The notes: generated by a model from the sequence alone, not told the origin. 13,797 nucleotides of DNA from Tannerellaceae bacterium (GCA_031279915.1 JAITHO010000154.1:1-13797); one strand, 5' to 3'; positions 6,963 through 13,797 are shown, counted from the first letter of the stretch. Numbers and translations: made by a program.

Positions 6963-8477
6963 ATGAAAACTTTTGTATATCGACATATTTGCCGGTGGAA
7001 ATTGGCCAAAAGGTTGGCGATGCTGTTTGTGACGGCGATGCTTTTTGGCAGCGGGATTTGGGCTCAAAGCGATTCGCTGGAGTATTACCTCGGGCTTGGA
7101 GCGCAGAGCAATCCTGGGCTGCAAGCGGCTTTCGCAGAGGCGCAGGCGGCTTTGCAACGAACGCTCCAGGCCGGCGCGCTGGAGGATCCGAAGCTCGAAA
7201 TGGGCTTCTTCTTGCCGAATATGATGCTGGTGGAGGGACGTCAGGCGGCGGAGTTCAAGCTCATGCAGATGTTTCCATGGTTCGGGCTGAGGGGAGCGGC
7301 TCGCACGGAGGCGCAGCATAGCGCTCGGATGAGTTACGAGCTGTTTCGCGCGGCCTGTGATGATCTACGGCTGGCGATTTCGACGGGCTGGTTCGGCTTG
7401 TGCCGTTTGAAGGCGAATCTGCGATATAATACGGAGCAGCGCGACTTGCTGCTGAGGCTTGAGGCCTTGGCTCTGCGACGGATGGAGGCTCCCGCGGGAG
7501 GATCGGGCGGCGGCTCGGCGATGGCTCCGCGGGCAATGGAAGGAGCATCGACGGCAGGAGCAATGGGGGCTGCTTCGGCGTCGGGAGCGATGGGCGGCAT
7601 GAACGGAATGGGCGGTAGCTCGGTAGCGACGCCGCCCCAAAAGATGCAAACGACTTCGGCTATGCCGAGCATGGACGAGCCCGCTGGCGCAGGAATGTCG
7701 AACGTGCTGAACATTCGCATGGAGCTGGCCGAAACAAACTTTGCCATCGAGAGCATCGAATCGGAAATTGCCGCGGAGATGGCTGCCTTCAACGCCCTGC
7801 TTAATCGCCCGCCAAATTCGGAGATCGCACTGCCGGATTCTATCTCCCCAAACCTTTTTTTATGGAACGAAGCAGAGATGCCTGCTATTATCCAACGCCA
7901 AAATCCCATGCTCGCCATGCTGAACGAGGAGGCCGAGATGTATCGGGCTAAGGAACGAATGGACAAGCTGATGGGCATGCCCATGCTGGGCGTCGGACTG
8001 CAGTACATGCTCATCAATCGCTTGCCGGCGGCAAATAATATGGATATGGAGGGATCGGCCACAGATAATTCGATGAACGGAAAGGATATGCTGATGCCCA
8101 TGATATCGGTTTCGATTCCTATTTACCGAGGCAAATACAAGGCAAAAACGCTGGAAGATCGCTACATGAGGCAGGCCGCCATCGCACGATTGGAGGAGAC
8201 TGCCAACCTCTTGAGCGCCGAGCTCAGCCGATTGAAACATAAGCTCGCCGACGCGTCCCGACGCATCAACCTATATCAACAACAAAGCTCCCTGGCCGCC
8301 ACTGCCTGCAAGCTGGCCGAACAAAACTTCGCCTCAGGCAACGGAAGCCTTGCCGAAACTATTCAGGCACAGCGACGATTGCTCGACTACAAACTAAAAG
8401 CTGTCGAGGCCATCGCCGACCATAACATCATTGTAGCCAACATCAATAAACTTTTATCTAGTGATGAAACCGAATAA
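6963..8477 (+). CDS. TolC/CusC-like outer-membrane efflux channel
   Basis: This 504-aa outer-membrane efflux protein (OEP/TolC family) is from the ATG at 6963. An in-frame TTG at 6948 is less likely. Residues 1-35 form a long signal peptide ending in GIWAQS. The next segment (SLEYYLGLGAQSNPGLQAAFAEAQAAL) is the usual TolC start, followed by PKLEMGFFLPN and MFPWFGLRG. The second half contains RPP-x-S at the hairpin turn, MLAMLNEEAEMYRAKER and ISVSIPIYRGKYKAK. Two insertions are Met-rich: about 174-246 (Gly/Ala/Met/Ser) and about 358-382. Family members export metal ions or drugs with an RND pump. It overlaps the cusB-like gene by 14 bp. No strong promoter was found; a poor TATATTGC lies at 6952-6959. 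Confidence 0.9.
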   Translation: MKTFVYRHICRWKLAKRLAMLFVTAMLFGSGIWAQSDSLEYYLGLGAQSNPGLQAAFAEAQAALQRTLQAGALEDPKLEMGFFLPNMMLVEGRQAAEFKLMQMFPWFGLRGAARTEAQHSARMSYELFRAACDDLRLAISTGWFGLCRLKANLRYNTEQRDLLLRLEALALRRMEAPAGGSGGGSAMAPRAMEGASTAGAMGAASASGAMGGMNGMGGSSVATPPQKMQTTSAMPSMDEPAGAGMSNVLNIRMELAETNFAIESIESEIAAEMAAFNALLNRPPNSEIALPDSISPNLFLWNEAEMPAIIQRQNPMLAMLNEEAEMYRAKERMDKLMGMPMLGVGLQYMLINRLPAANNMDMEGSATDNSMNGKDMLMPMISVSIPIYRGKYKAKTLEDRYMRQAAIARLEETANLLSAELSRLKHKLADASRRINLYQQQSSLAATACKLAEQNFASGNGSLAETIQAQRRLLDYKLKAVEAIADHNIIVANINKLLSSDETE

Positions 8478-9981
8478 CCCACTGAAACGCTACGGATACC
8501 TCGCCGCGGCATGCGCCCTCGGAATCCTTGCGGGAATGCTCGTTCAGCGAAGTTGCGGCGGAAACAATCAGCCGCACATCCATACCGACGCGGAAGCCGT
8601 CGAACAAACCTGGACATGCTCCATGCACCCGCAGATAAGGCAAGATCAGCCCGGAAAATGCCCCCTCTGCGCCATGGACTTGATCCCCCTGAAATCAACA
8701 GGCAGCTCGCCCATCGACGATCCCGACGCCATCGCCTGGTCGACCGAAGCTGCCGCCCTGGCCGACATCCGCAGCTCAAGAGTGGAGCGCGCTCCGGCCA
8801 TGGGAGAGGTCAGGCTCTACGGAACGATAAGGATAGACGAGAGGCGGCTGCAATCGCAAACCTCGCACGTGAGCGGACGCATCGAGAAGCTGGCCGTGCG
8901 CTTCGTGGGCGAAACGATCCAAGCCGAACAAGCCATCGCCGAAATTTATTCGCCCGACCTCCTCAACGCCCAGCAGGAGCTCCTCGAAGCCCTGCACTGG
9001 GCCGACAACAATCCAAACCTCCTCAAAGCCGCCCGCGAAAAGCTCCGCCAATGGAAGATACCCGACCACAAAATCGCAGAGATCGAACGCAGCGCTAAGG
9101 CCTCTCCCACGCTCGAAATAATATCCGGCTACGGCGGAGTGGTGATCAACAAGCGCGTTGAGGAGGGCGACTACGTTGAGCGCGGAGGCGTCCTCTTCGA
9201 GCTGGCCGACCTCTCGTCGGTGTGGGCCGTGTTCGAAGCCTACGAATCCGATTTGCCCTACCTTGAGATAGGCGGCAAGCTCGAATATACGCTGCCTGCA
9301 CTCCCAGGGGAAAGCTTCTCCGGACGGATTTCCTTCATCGATCCGACGCTCGATCCGGTATCCAGAACGCTGAAAGTGCGTGTTGAGACCTCCAATCCCA
9401 AGCTCCGTCTCAAGCCAGGGATGTACGCCCATGGGATCGTTAAGGGCCGGCCGGGAGGGAGCTCTGATGCGCTGTCCATTCCTCGCTCGGCGGTTTTGTG
9501 GACAGGCAAGCGGTCGGTGGTATACGTAAAAATATCTGGGGCCGATGCGCCAGCCTTCAAGCTCCGCGACGTTGAGCTTGGGGCCTACGTTGGCTCCGAG
9601 GTGATAGTCCTCTCCGGCCTTCAGGAGGGCGAGGAAGTGGTGACCAACGGCGCCTTCATGATCGATGCATCGGCCCAGCTGGAGGGTAAGCCCAGCATGA
9701 TGAACAGGGCAGAGGGAGAGTTGGCGATGCTAAGCGTCGGAGGGCTGTGCGAGATGTGCAAGGATAGGATAGAGAGCATCGCCCGTAGTCAGAGAGGCGT
9801 ATCCTCGGCCGTATGGGACATGCAATCCAGGAAGCTGGAGCTTCGGATCAGCGGGCAAGGATCGGAGATGGATGCCATAGCCAAAGCCCTCGCCCATGCA
9901 GGCCACGACAACGATCTGTACAGAGCCGACGATGCCGTATACTCAGCCCTCCCCGAATGCTGCCACTATCGCCTCAACTAA
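8464..9981 (+). CDS. cusB: CusB-like periplasmic adaptor with heavy-metal-binding and C-terminal HMA domains
   Basis: This 505-aa membrane-fusion protein is from the ATG at 8464; a GTG lies just before it. A membrane anchor is at about 11-28. Then comes a heavy-metal-binding domain: TWTCSMHPQIR (49-59) and KCPLCAMDLIP (65-75), with Cys52, Met54, His55, Cys66 and Cys69. The family's usual CGMD is CAMD here. The adaptor body follows (RIDERRLQSQTSHVSGRIEKL; helical hairpin about 160-215; barrel with SFIDPTLDPVSRTLKVRV). Residues about 420-505 are an added HMA-like domain: GGLCEMCKDRIES with Cys429 and Cys432, VWDMQSRKLELRI, AHAGHD, and a final ECCHY with Cys499/Cys500. It should pass Cu/Ag or a similar soft metal to an RND pump, which is not encoded here. 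Confidence 0.92.
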   Translation: MKPNNPLKRYGYLAAACALGILAGMLVQRSCGGNNQPHIHTDAEAVEQTWTCSMHPQIRQDQPGKCPLCAMDLIPLKSTGSSPIDDPDAIAWSTEAAALADIRSSRVERAPAMGEVRLYGTIRIDERRLQSQTSHVSGRIEKLAVRFVGETIQAEQAIAEIYSPDLLNAQQELLEALHWADNNPNLLKAAREKLRQWKIPDHKIAEIERSAKASPTLEIISGYGGVVINKRVEEGDYVERGGVLFELADLSSVWAVFEAYESDLPYLEIGGKLEYTLPALPGESFSGRISFIDPTLDPVSRTLKVRVETSNPKLRLKPGMYAHGIVKGRPGGSSDALSIPRSAVLWTGKRSVVYVKISGADAPAFKLRDVELGAYVGSEVIVLSGLQEGEEVVTNGAFMIDASAQLEGKPSMMNRAEGELAMLSVGGLCEMCKDRIESIARSQRGVSSAVWDMQSRKLELRISGQGSEMDAIAKALAHAGHDNDLYRADDAVYSALPECCHYRLN

Positions 9982-10008
9982 AATCTCCAACAAACAATAC
10001 ATATAACG

Positions 10009-10602
10009 ATGAACAACAACGATAGCATTTTCACGATCAAACACAACGACCAAGCTCCCTCCAAGGGGAGCCTCCTAATCGCCGAGCCATTCATGAAGGA
10101 CATCTGCTTTTCGCGCTCCGTCATTCTGCTCATAAGCTGCGACGAAGTCGGAAGCGTAGGCTTTATTCTGAACAAGGCTCTGCCCATTAATCTAAATGAC
10201 TTCGGAGGCCCCTTTAAGAGCAACCGACCGCTTACGCTCTGCCTGGGCGGACCGGTTGAGCCCGAGCGCGTGTTCTACATCCATACGCTGGGCGATATTG
10301 TTACCGATGCAAAGCCAATAGGCGGAGGCCTGTATTACGACGGCGATCTGCAAGTCCTTCTCGAATGCTTACAGTACCAGAAAAAGGACGTTCCCTGCGT
10401 GAAGTTCTTCTCCGGCTATTCCGGCTGGACGCCCGAACTGCTCAAGCAAGAGATCGAACACGACAGCTGGATGGTTAGCCATGCGAGCATCGAAGCGATC
10501 ATGGCGGCCGATGGCGAAAGCTTCTGGCGCGACACTCTGTCGGCAATGGGAGGGAAGTACCGCCTCTGGGCAAATTATCCTCCTAACCCGCTGCTTAATT
10601 GA
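10009..10602 (+). CDS. yqgE: YqgE/AlgH family protein (UPF0301)
   Basis: This 197-aa protein carries the full set of YqgE/AlgH motifs: GSLLIAEPF (20-28), FSRSVILLI (34-42), GSVGFILNK (48-56), LGGPV (79-83), GYSGWTPELLKQEI (136-149) and SWMV (153-156). Length is normal for the family. The function is not settled; in Pseudomonas AlgH was tied to alginate regulation, but that role is not general. It begins 27 bp after the cusB-like stop, with no clear promoter between, so cotranscription is possible. A stem-loop follows before the convergent DUF4270 gene. Confidence 0.92.
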   Translation: MNNNDSIFTIKHNDQAPSKGSLLIAEPFMKDICFSRSVILLISCDEVGSVGFILNKALPINLNDFGGPFKSNRPLTLCLGGPVEPERVFYIHTLGDIVTDAKPIGGGLYYDGDLQVLLECLQYQKKDVPCVKFFSGYSGWTPELLKQEIEHDSWMVSHASIEAIMAADGESFWRDTLSAMGGKYRLWANYPPNPLLN

Positions 10603-10622
10603 TCTGCAGGTATACAAACAAG

Positions 10623-10654
10623 CGAAGCGCAATGCCCATGGACGTTGCGCTTCG
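10623..10654. terminator. Stem-loop between convergent yqgE and DUF4270 genes
   Basis: CGAAGCGCAA (10623-10632) pairs perfectly with TTGCGCTTCG (10645-10654) around a 12-nt loop, in the 70-bp gap between the two stop codons. On the minus strand it is followed by CTTGTTTGT, a modest T-rich tail; on the plus strand by TGCATTATAT. It probably serves both genes. Confidence 0.75.
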
Positions 10655-10672
10655 TGCATTATATAGGGAAAG

Positions 10673-12058
10673 TTACTGTATGCTGTATCTGTTAGTGATA
10701 ACCGAGAGCTGCATCGTTCCCTGATCCTTCCTCAGCCGCAGAGTCGAGGGCCGCAGATAGTTGTTCACTGAGGCCGATACGTTGCTCGGGGTTCCATAGC
10801 TATCGGTTTGCAAGCTCCGCTCGATAGGTATCACCAGCAGGTTGAGCCTTTCCAGCTCCGGCTGTGTCTCCAAATAATAGCTTAGCATGTTGGATATGTT
10901 GCCGAAGGTATAGGTCGATATGGATGTGGCGGAGGATTGCGGACTTGATGCGAATGTCGTCACGCTATTATCCACCCTGTTGTCTCTGAAGAAGTGCTGG
11001 AGCGAATCCTCGGGTATTATCATCAGATAGGCCGGCGGAGCGAGTGCGTACTTCCAGTCTTGCTGCGGCATTGCCGAGATGGCGAAATAGGCGTCATTGA
11101 TTTGCCTTCCTCGCCCTTTGATTGTGCTGAAGATTTCTTTGGTTGGTATGCTGATGCGGGTGAATACTCCGGCGGGGGTTTTTATGTAGGTATACTCGTC
11201 GTTGGGTTCGAGCAGATGAGAGATGTTGGTGTTTCGGAAGCGGTTGAGCTGGATGACGTCTTCGGTTACGTAGAATGCCTCTGCGCTGTTGTAAATCGTA
11301 TCGGCTCCGGTGGACGAACTTACGGCCTGGTATCGGTAGTAGAGCAGGAGGCGGCTATCGGTTACGACCAAGATATTCCCGCTGCCGAAGGTATTGGTGA
11401 CATATAGTCCGGGAAAGAATTTGTTGAAGCTTTGCTGGTTGGCGAAGCTTGCGGGATTGCTGAGGGTTTCGTCGTAGAAGGCTTGTCCGAGCGCATTAGG
11501 GAGGCGTATCCGCAGGTGAGTGTTGTAGATACTGGTTCCGCTAAGGCTCCAGAGCGAATCGGATACGGTGAAGTCGCGCGGAGTATAGCTGATCCGTCCG
11601 AGAGGCTTATTGATATCGGCATGGCCTTCCGGATTGTAGTTAGTGTAGAAGTTCCCCTCAAGCTGCTTTACGAGCGGATAAACGGTGGCTTCCATCGTGG
11701 CGAGAGAATCTCCTATCCATTGCCCGCGCTCATAGAAGAGAACAAGGTCGATGGAGTCAATAACGCCGTCGACGGGCGTATGCCTGAAGGCAAATCCTTC
11801 CTGGGCATAGAATTGGCAGAAGAAATCGGCTTTGAGAGCGCCGAACATCGGGTCGGAGAAGTCGCCCAGCAATCCGTAATACGCCTTGGCATAAACGGAG
11901 TCGAGGGCAACGGTGGAGGCCTCCAGCAGGAAGGTATCGTTGTATACAACGGCCTTGTCTGATTCCGGCTGAATGATTGCGCCGACGTATCCTGCCTCAT
12001 TGCAAGCTACGAGAAGGCATGCGGCAACTAAGATATATAAGTGGACAAGCGATTTCAT
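10673..12058 (-). CDS. DUF4270 lipoprotein
   Basis: This 461-aa protein has a lipoprotein signal (hydrophobic 6-18, lipobox LVAC, Cys19). Early features include AGYVGAIIQPESDKAVVYNDTF (about 22-43) and, near residue 50-60, ALDSVYAKAYYGLLGDFSDPMFGALKADFFCQF, which match the DUF4270 pattern of Bacteroidetes. Long beta-rich segments follow. The family has no assigned activity; many Bacteroidetes place it directly after a GT5-type glycogen synthase domain gene, as here. The ATG overlaps the stop of that gene as ATGA, so translation is probably coupled. The gene ends 18 bp after the terminator hairpin (minus-strand sense). Confidence 0.87.
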   Translation of the reverse strand: MKSLVHLYILVAACLLVACNEAGYVGAIIQPESDKAVVYNDTFLLEASTVALDSVYAKAYYGLLGDFSDPMFGALKADFFCQFYAQEGFAFRHTPVDGVIDSIDLVLFYERGQWIGDSLATMEATVYPLVKQLEGNFYTNYNPEGHADINKPLGRISYTPRDFTVSDSLWSLSGTSIYNTHLRIRLPNALGQAFYDETLSNPASFANQQSFNKFFPGLYVTNTFGSGNILVVTDSRLLLYYRYQAVSSSTGADTIYNSAEAFYVTEDVIQLNRFRNTNISHLLEPNDEYTYIKTPAGVFTRISIPTKEIFSTIKGRGRQINDAYFAISAMPQQDWKYALAPPAYLMIIPEDSLQHFFRDNRVDNSVTTFASSPQSSATSISTYTFGNISNMLSYYLETQPELERLNLLVIPIERSLQTDSYGTPSNVSASVNNYLRPSTLRLRKDQGTMQLSVITNRYSIQ

Positions 12059-12882
12059 GCTTTGGCTTTATTTAATATTCGTTCGTAGAAGTTATTTACG
12101 TTGTCGATGTAATCGTTTTGGAAGCCGTAATAGGGCAGAACGGGTTTGCTCTTCAGCTGGGCGATGTGGGCGGCGAGCTCCGGTCGTATAATCTCGCTGC
12201 CTTGTATGACGGCGTCCGACATATTGATTGCGAGCTTGGATAGCTCGACGAAGCCGGCTTGCTTTTTCAGCTCGGCCAGGTCGCGGTCGTGCGCGCCGTC
12301 GATCTTCAGCTTCTTGATGATGTCGGCCCTCAGCGGGGTTTGGAACTCATCGTCGTATACGGAGTATATAATTTTCGAATCCTTGAGGCAGGGATCGTCG
12401 GCATACATTCGCTTGCGATAGAGTATGGCCAATGCTGCGAACCATCCGTGACAGTGGATCAGGTCAGGAATCCAGCGCAGCTTCTTTATCGTTTCGAGCA
12501 CTCCCCTGACGTAAAATATCGAGCGTTCGTCGTTATCCGCGTATTCATTGCCGGCCGCGTCTTTCACGGTTCCTTTCCGCAGGAAGAAGTCTTCATTATC
12601 TATAAAATATACCTGCATTCTGGCAGTTTGTATTGAGGCTACTTTAATTATGAGGGGGTGATCGGTATCGTCGATTATGAGATTCATGCCCGAAAGTCTT
12701 ATTACTTCGTGCAATTGATTGCGGCGCTCGTTGATGTTTCCAAACCTTGGCATGAAGGTTCTTATTTCACGCCCACGCTCCTGTATTCCTTGGGGCAAGT
12801 TTCTTCCGATGAGTGAAATATCGCTTTCCGGAAGATAGGGGGCTATCTCTTGTGTGATAAACAAAACTCTTTTAGCATCCAT
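12055..12882 (-). CDS. Stand-alone GT5 (glycogen/starch synthase) N-terminal domain protein
   Basis: This 275-aa protein resembles the N-terminal Rossmann half of GT5 glycogen synthases: KRVLFITQEIAPYLPESD (4-21), RTFMPRFGNINERR (41-54), VYFIDN (91-96), DLIHCHGW (140-147) and a C-terminal segment with ADAVIQGSEIIRPEL-like NMSDAVIQGSEIIRPEL. The acceptor/ADP-glucose loop usually reads KTGGL near residue 20, but here it is ESDIS. The C-terminal GT-B half that holds most nucleotide-sugar contacts is absent. It therefore cannot be a standard glycogen synthase; a binding or regulatory role is possible. It is annotated as glycogen synthase in many Bacteroidetes. It overlaps DUF4270 by ATGA. Confidence 0.85.
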   Translation of the reverse strand: MDAKRVLFITQEIAPYLPESDISLIGRNLPQGIQERGREIRTFMPRFGNINERRNQLHEVIRLSGMNLIIDDTDHPLIIKVASIQTARMQVYFIDNEDFFLRKGTVKDAAGNEYADNDERSIFYVRGVLETIKKLRWIPDLIHCHGWFAALAILYRKRMYADDPCLKDSKIIYSVYDDEFQTPLRADIIKKLKIDGAHDRDLAELKKQAGFVELSKLAINMSDAVIQGSEIIRPELAAHIAQLKSKPVLPYYGFQNDYIDNVNNFYERILNKAKA

Positions 12883-12912
12883 TGATTATATATTTTTTTT
12901 CGTAAAACGCTA

Positions 12913-12920
12913 CAAAGGTA
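12913..12920 (-). promoter_or_regulatory. -7 element of the GT5/DUF4270 operon
   Basis: Minus-strand 12920-12913 reads TACCTTTG (TAnnTTTG), about 30 bp upstream of the ATG at 12882, with an A/T-rich leader. No -33 TTTG is seen. Further upstream, 12952-12957 CTCCAC pairs with GTGGAG at 12967-12972, and CCGGCGCG occurs at 12981 and again at 13024. Confidence 0.6.
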
Positions 12921-13042
12921 ATGTTTTTTTTCGACTTTCTCCGATGAACCGCTCCACGACGCGGGAGTGGAGGATTGAGGCCGGCGCGCAGGCGGGCGGA
13001 GGCAGGCTTCTGAGGATGATCTGCCGGCGCGAAGTGACTTCC

Positions 13043-13465
13043 GCCGATACTATCGGCAGAGCTATCCCCCTCACGCGCCTTTGCCGAGATTATCGGTAAT
13101 CTCAAAAAAATGATTTGGAGGCGCCGATAAACTAGGCTGATAAGAATCCGTTTTTGGGGAAGAAAGCGACTGCCACATTGTCTTGAAAATCTTTTTCCGG
13201 AGATAAAACATCTGCCACATTGTCCTCAAAATCATTTTCGGAGATAAAACCCGTCCCTCATTGCCCTCCCGACAGAGTTTTGAGCCCGCATAAGCCTCAA
13301 ATATGCTCCCAAAAACCCGTTTTACCTCCACCGATAATATCGGCGCCTCCAAATCAATTTTTTGAGATTACCGATACTCTCGGCAGAGGCATGCCTATTC
13401 CCCCGCTTCACCGAGCATATCGGCAGCTCCAAATCGAGTTTTCCTCCTCAGCCGAGAGTATCGGT
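13043..13465. repeat. Array of 15-bp palindromes every 40-41 bp (array 3)
   Basis: Near-palindromes of the form GCCGATACTATCGGC occur at 13043-13057 (perfect), 13083-13097, 13123-13137 (decayed), 13330-13344, 13370-13384, 13410-13424 and 13451-13465, spaced 40, 40, 40, 40 and 41 bp within each side. The middle (13138-13329) carries a related but different unit: TGCCACATTG recurs at 13171 and 13213, 42 bp apart, with a shared tail of the type CGGAGATAAAAC. Linkers often contain GCTCCAAATC or its complement. No gene is supported in 12883-13593; the ORFs there are byproducts of the repeats. Confidence 0.82.
13083..13384. repeat. 47-bp inverted repeat pair flanking 208 bp
   Basis: Positions 13083-13129 match the reverse complement of 13338-13384 at 45 of 47 bases. 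The mismatches are at 13090 and 13110. The arms begin with GCCGAGA and end with GGAGGCGCCGATA. The spacer contains the 42-bp internal repeats. The whole 302-bp unit looks like a MITE with long terminal repeats, but the palindromes continue in phase outside it. Confidence 0.82.
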
Positions 13466-13501
13466 AGCTCCCGCTCGGCAGGGATATCGAATGTATATGA
13501 T

Positions 13502-13797
13502 GAGAGCTTTGCAAAATGCAGATAGCCCCCTATTTTTCTCTTTTTCCAGTTTTCTCTTCTTGTTTTTATTTGAAGAGATGTGTCCTTTGGGGCTTAAAAA
13601 TAGGATATACAAGCCATTTGTATGGCCATTTCGACCCTATTTAAGAGAATTGACATAACTATCCCAGGAGAGCGCTTTAAATTGTAAGCAATAGCCAGTA
13701 AAACATGCTGAGTATGTGTCTTCTGTAAACCCATATAACGCGCTGTTCCACCCTTAAACCATTTCTTGATGCTCCCGAAAGTGCGTTCCACAACCCA
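13502..13797 (-). mobile_element. IS5-superfamily insertion sequence, partial (3' end in window)
   Basis: GAGAGCTTTGCAAAATGC at 13502-13519 resembles the GAGACCTTTGCAAAA terminal repeat of IS1106-like elements of the IS5 superfamily, pointing outward. It lies 78 bp beyond the stop of an IS5-type transposase. The element extends past the right edge, so the other terminus and any target duplication cannot be checked. Confidence 0.75.
13594..13797 (-). CDS. IS5-family transposase, C-terminal fragment
   Basis: Only the last 67 residues are in the window; the frame stays open to the edge (reading WVVERTFGSIKKWF). The VERTFGSIKKWF segment contains the last Glu of the DDE triad region together with the family's RxxxxxxK/R pattern, followed by ARYMGLQKTHTQHVLLAIAYNLKRSPGI, which is typical of IS5-superfamily (IS1106/ISPg-like) transposases. 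The C-terminal tail is hydrophobic (MSILLNRVEMAIQMACISYF). Whether the complete gene is intact cannot be told. It reads toward the array 3 side. Confidence 0.88.
   Translation of the reverse strand, partial: WVVERTFGSIKKWFKGGTARYMGLQKTHTQHVLLAIAYNLKRSPGIVMSILLNRVEMAIQMACISYF

Noticed and set aside
7334..8101. 255-codon open frame antisense to the efflux channel gene
   Set aside because: It mirrors the Met-rich insert and TolC helices of the real gene; its Ser/Ala-rich translation has no domain signature.
8776..9432. 218-codon open frame antisense to the cusB-like gene
   Set aside because: The plus strand encodes a clear adaptor with conserved motifs over the same bases; the antisense frame shows none.
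13071..13525. Small open frames of 93-101 codons in the palindrome array
   Set aside because: Translations mirror the repeat units (recurring SAPPNHFFEITD-like segments on both strands) and have no start context or family match.
1..13797. tRNA or rRNA genes
   Set aside because: No cloverleaf-like GTTCGANTC arm with a fitting acceptor stem, and no rRNA-like conserved segment, was recognised on reading both strands.

Overview
The window looks like a chromosomal segment of a Bacteroidota (Bacteroidales) bacterium, most likely Porphyromonas-like, with roughly balanced base composition. Three things support this. Several genes are preceded by the Bacteroidetes -7 promoter element TAnnTTTG and lack obvious Shine-Dalgarno sites. 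Several products belong to families that are typical of the phylum (DUF4270 lipoprotein, NigD-like lipoprotein, the stand-alone GT5-type domain protein next to DUF4270, and a CusB adaptor with a C-terminal HMA domain). Many products are lipoproteins with short lipoboxes. The species cannot be fixed from the sequence alone.

Layout. Positions 1-222 hold a degenerate tandem array of about 41 bp period. Next come a META-domain lipoprotein (353-805, +) and, converging on it with a 17-bp overlap, an outer-membrane beta-barrel-like protein (789-1616, -). A 43-bp divergent region leads into a YciO/Sua5-family protein (1660-2280) and a DUF4349 lipoprotein with a C-terminal membrane helix (2293-3258). 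A stem-loop terminator and a promoter then precede a NigD-like lipoprotein (3371-4075). A minus-strand block follows: BadF/BadG-type sugar kinase (5403-6278), a YkvA-like DUF1232 membrane protein (4977-5327), and DUF1848, a protein with a radical-SAM-like cysteine motif at its C terminus (4084-4980). The last two overlap by ATGA.

The 684-bp gap at 6279-6962 is almost filled by about 14 degenerate units spaced almost exactly 42 bp apart, including a perfect 33-bp inverted repeat. It precedes a heavy-metal efflux pair: an outer-membrane TolC-like channel with a methionine-rich insert (6963-8477) and an overlapping CusB-like adaptor (8464-9981). No RND pump (CusA) is present. YqgE/UPF0301 follows (10009-10602), then a bidirectional-looking stem-loop and the minus-strand pair GT5-type domain protein (12055-12882) and DUF4270 lipoprotein (10673-12058), again joined by ATGA. 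The right end (about 13043-13465) is a third array, built of 15-bp near-palindromes every 40-41 bp with a 47-bp inverted repeat. It is followed by the left end of an IS5-superfamily insertion sequence that runs off the window.

The genes themselves are mostly conserved housekeeping or envelope genes. The unusual content is in the gaps. All three long non-coding stretches carry different repeat sequences with nearly the same 40-42 bp period, close to four turns of B-DNA. They look like members of one class of structured repeat element, possibly akin to the tandem-repeat-bearing MITEs known from Porphyromonas gingivalis, or a DNA-architecture element.
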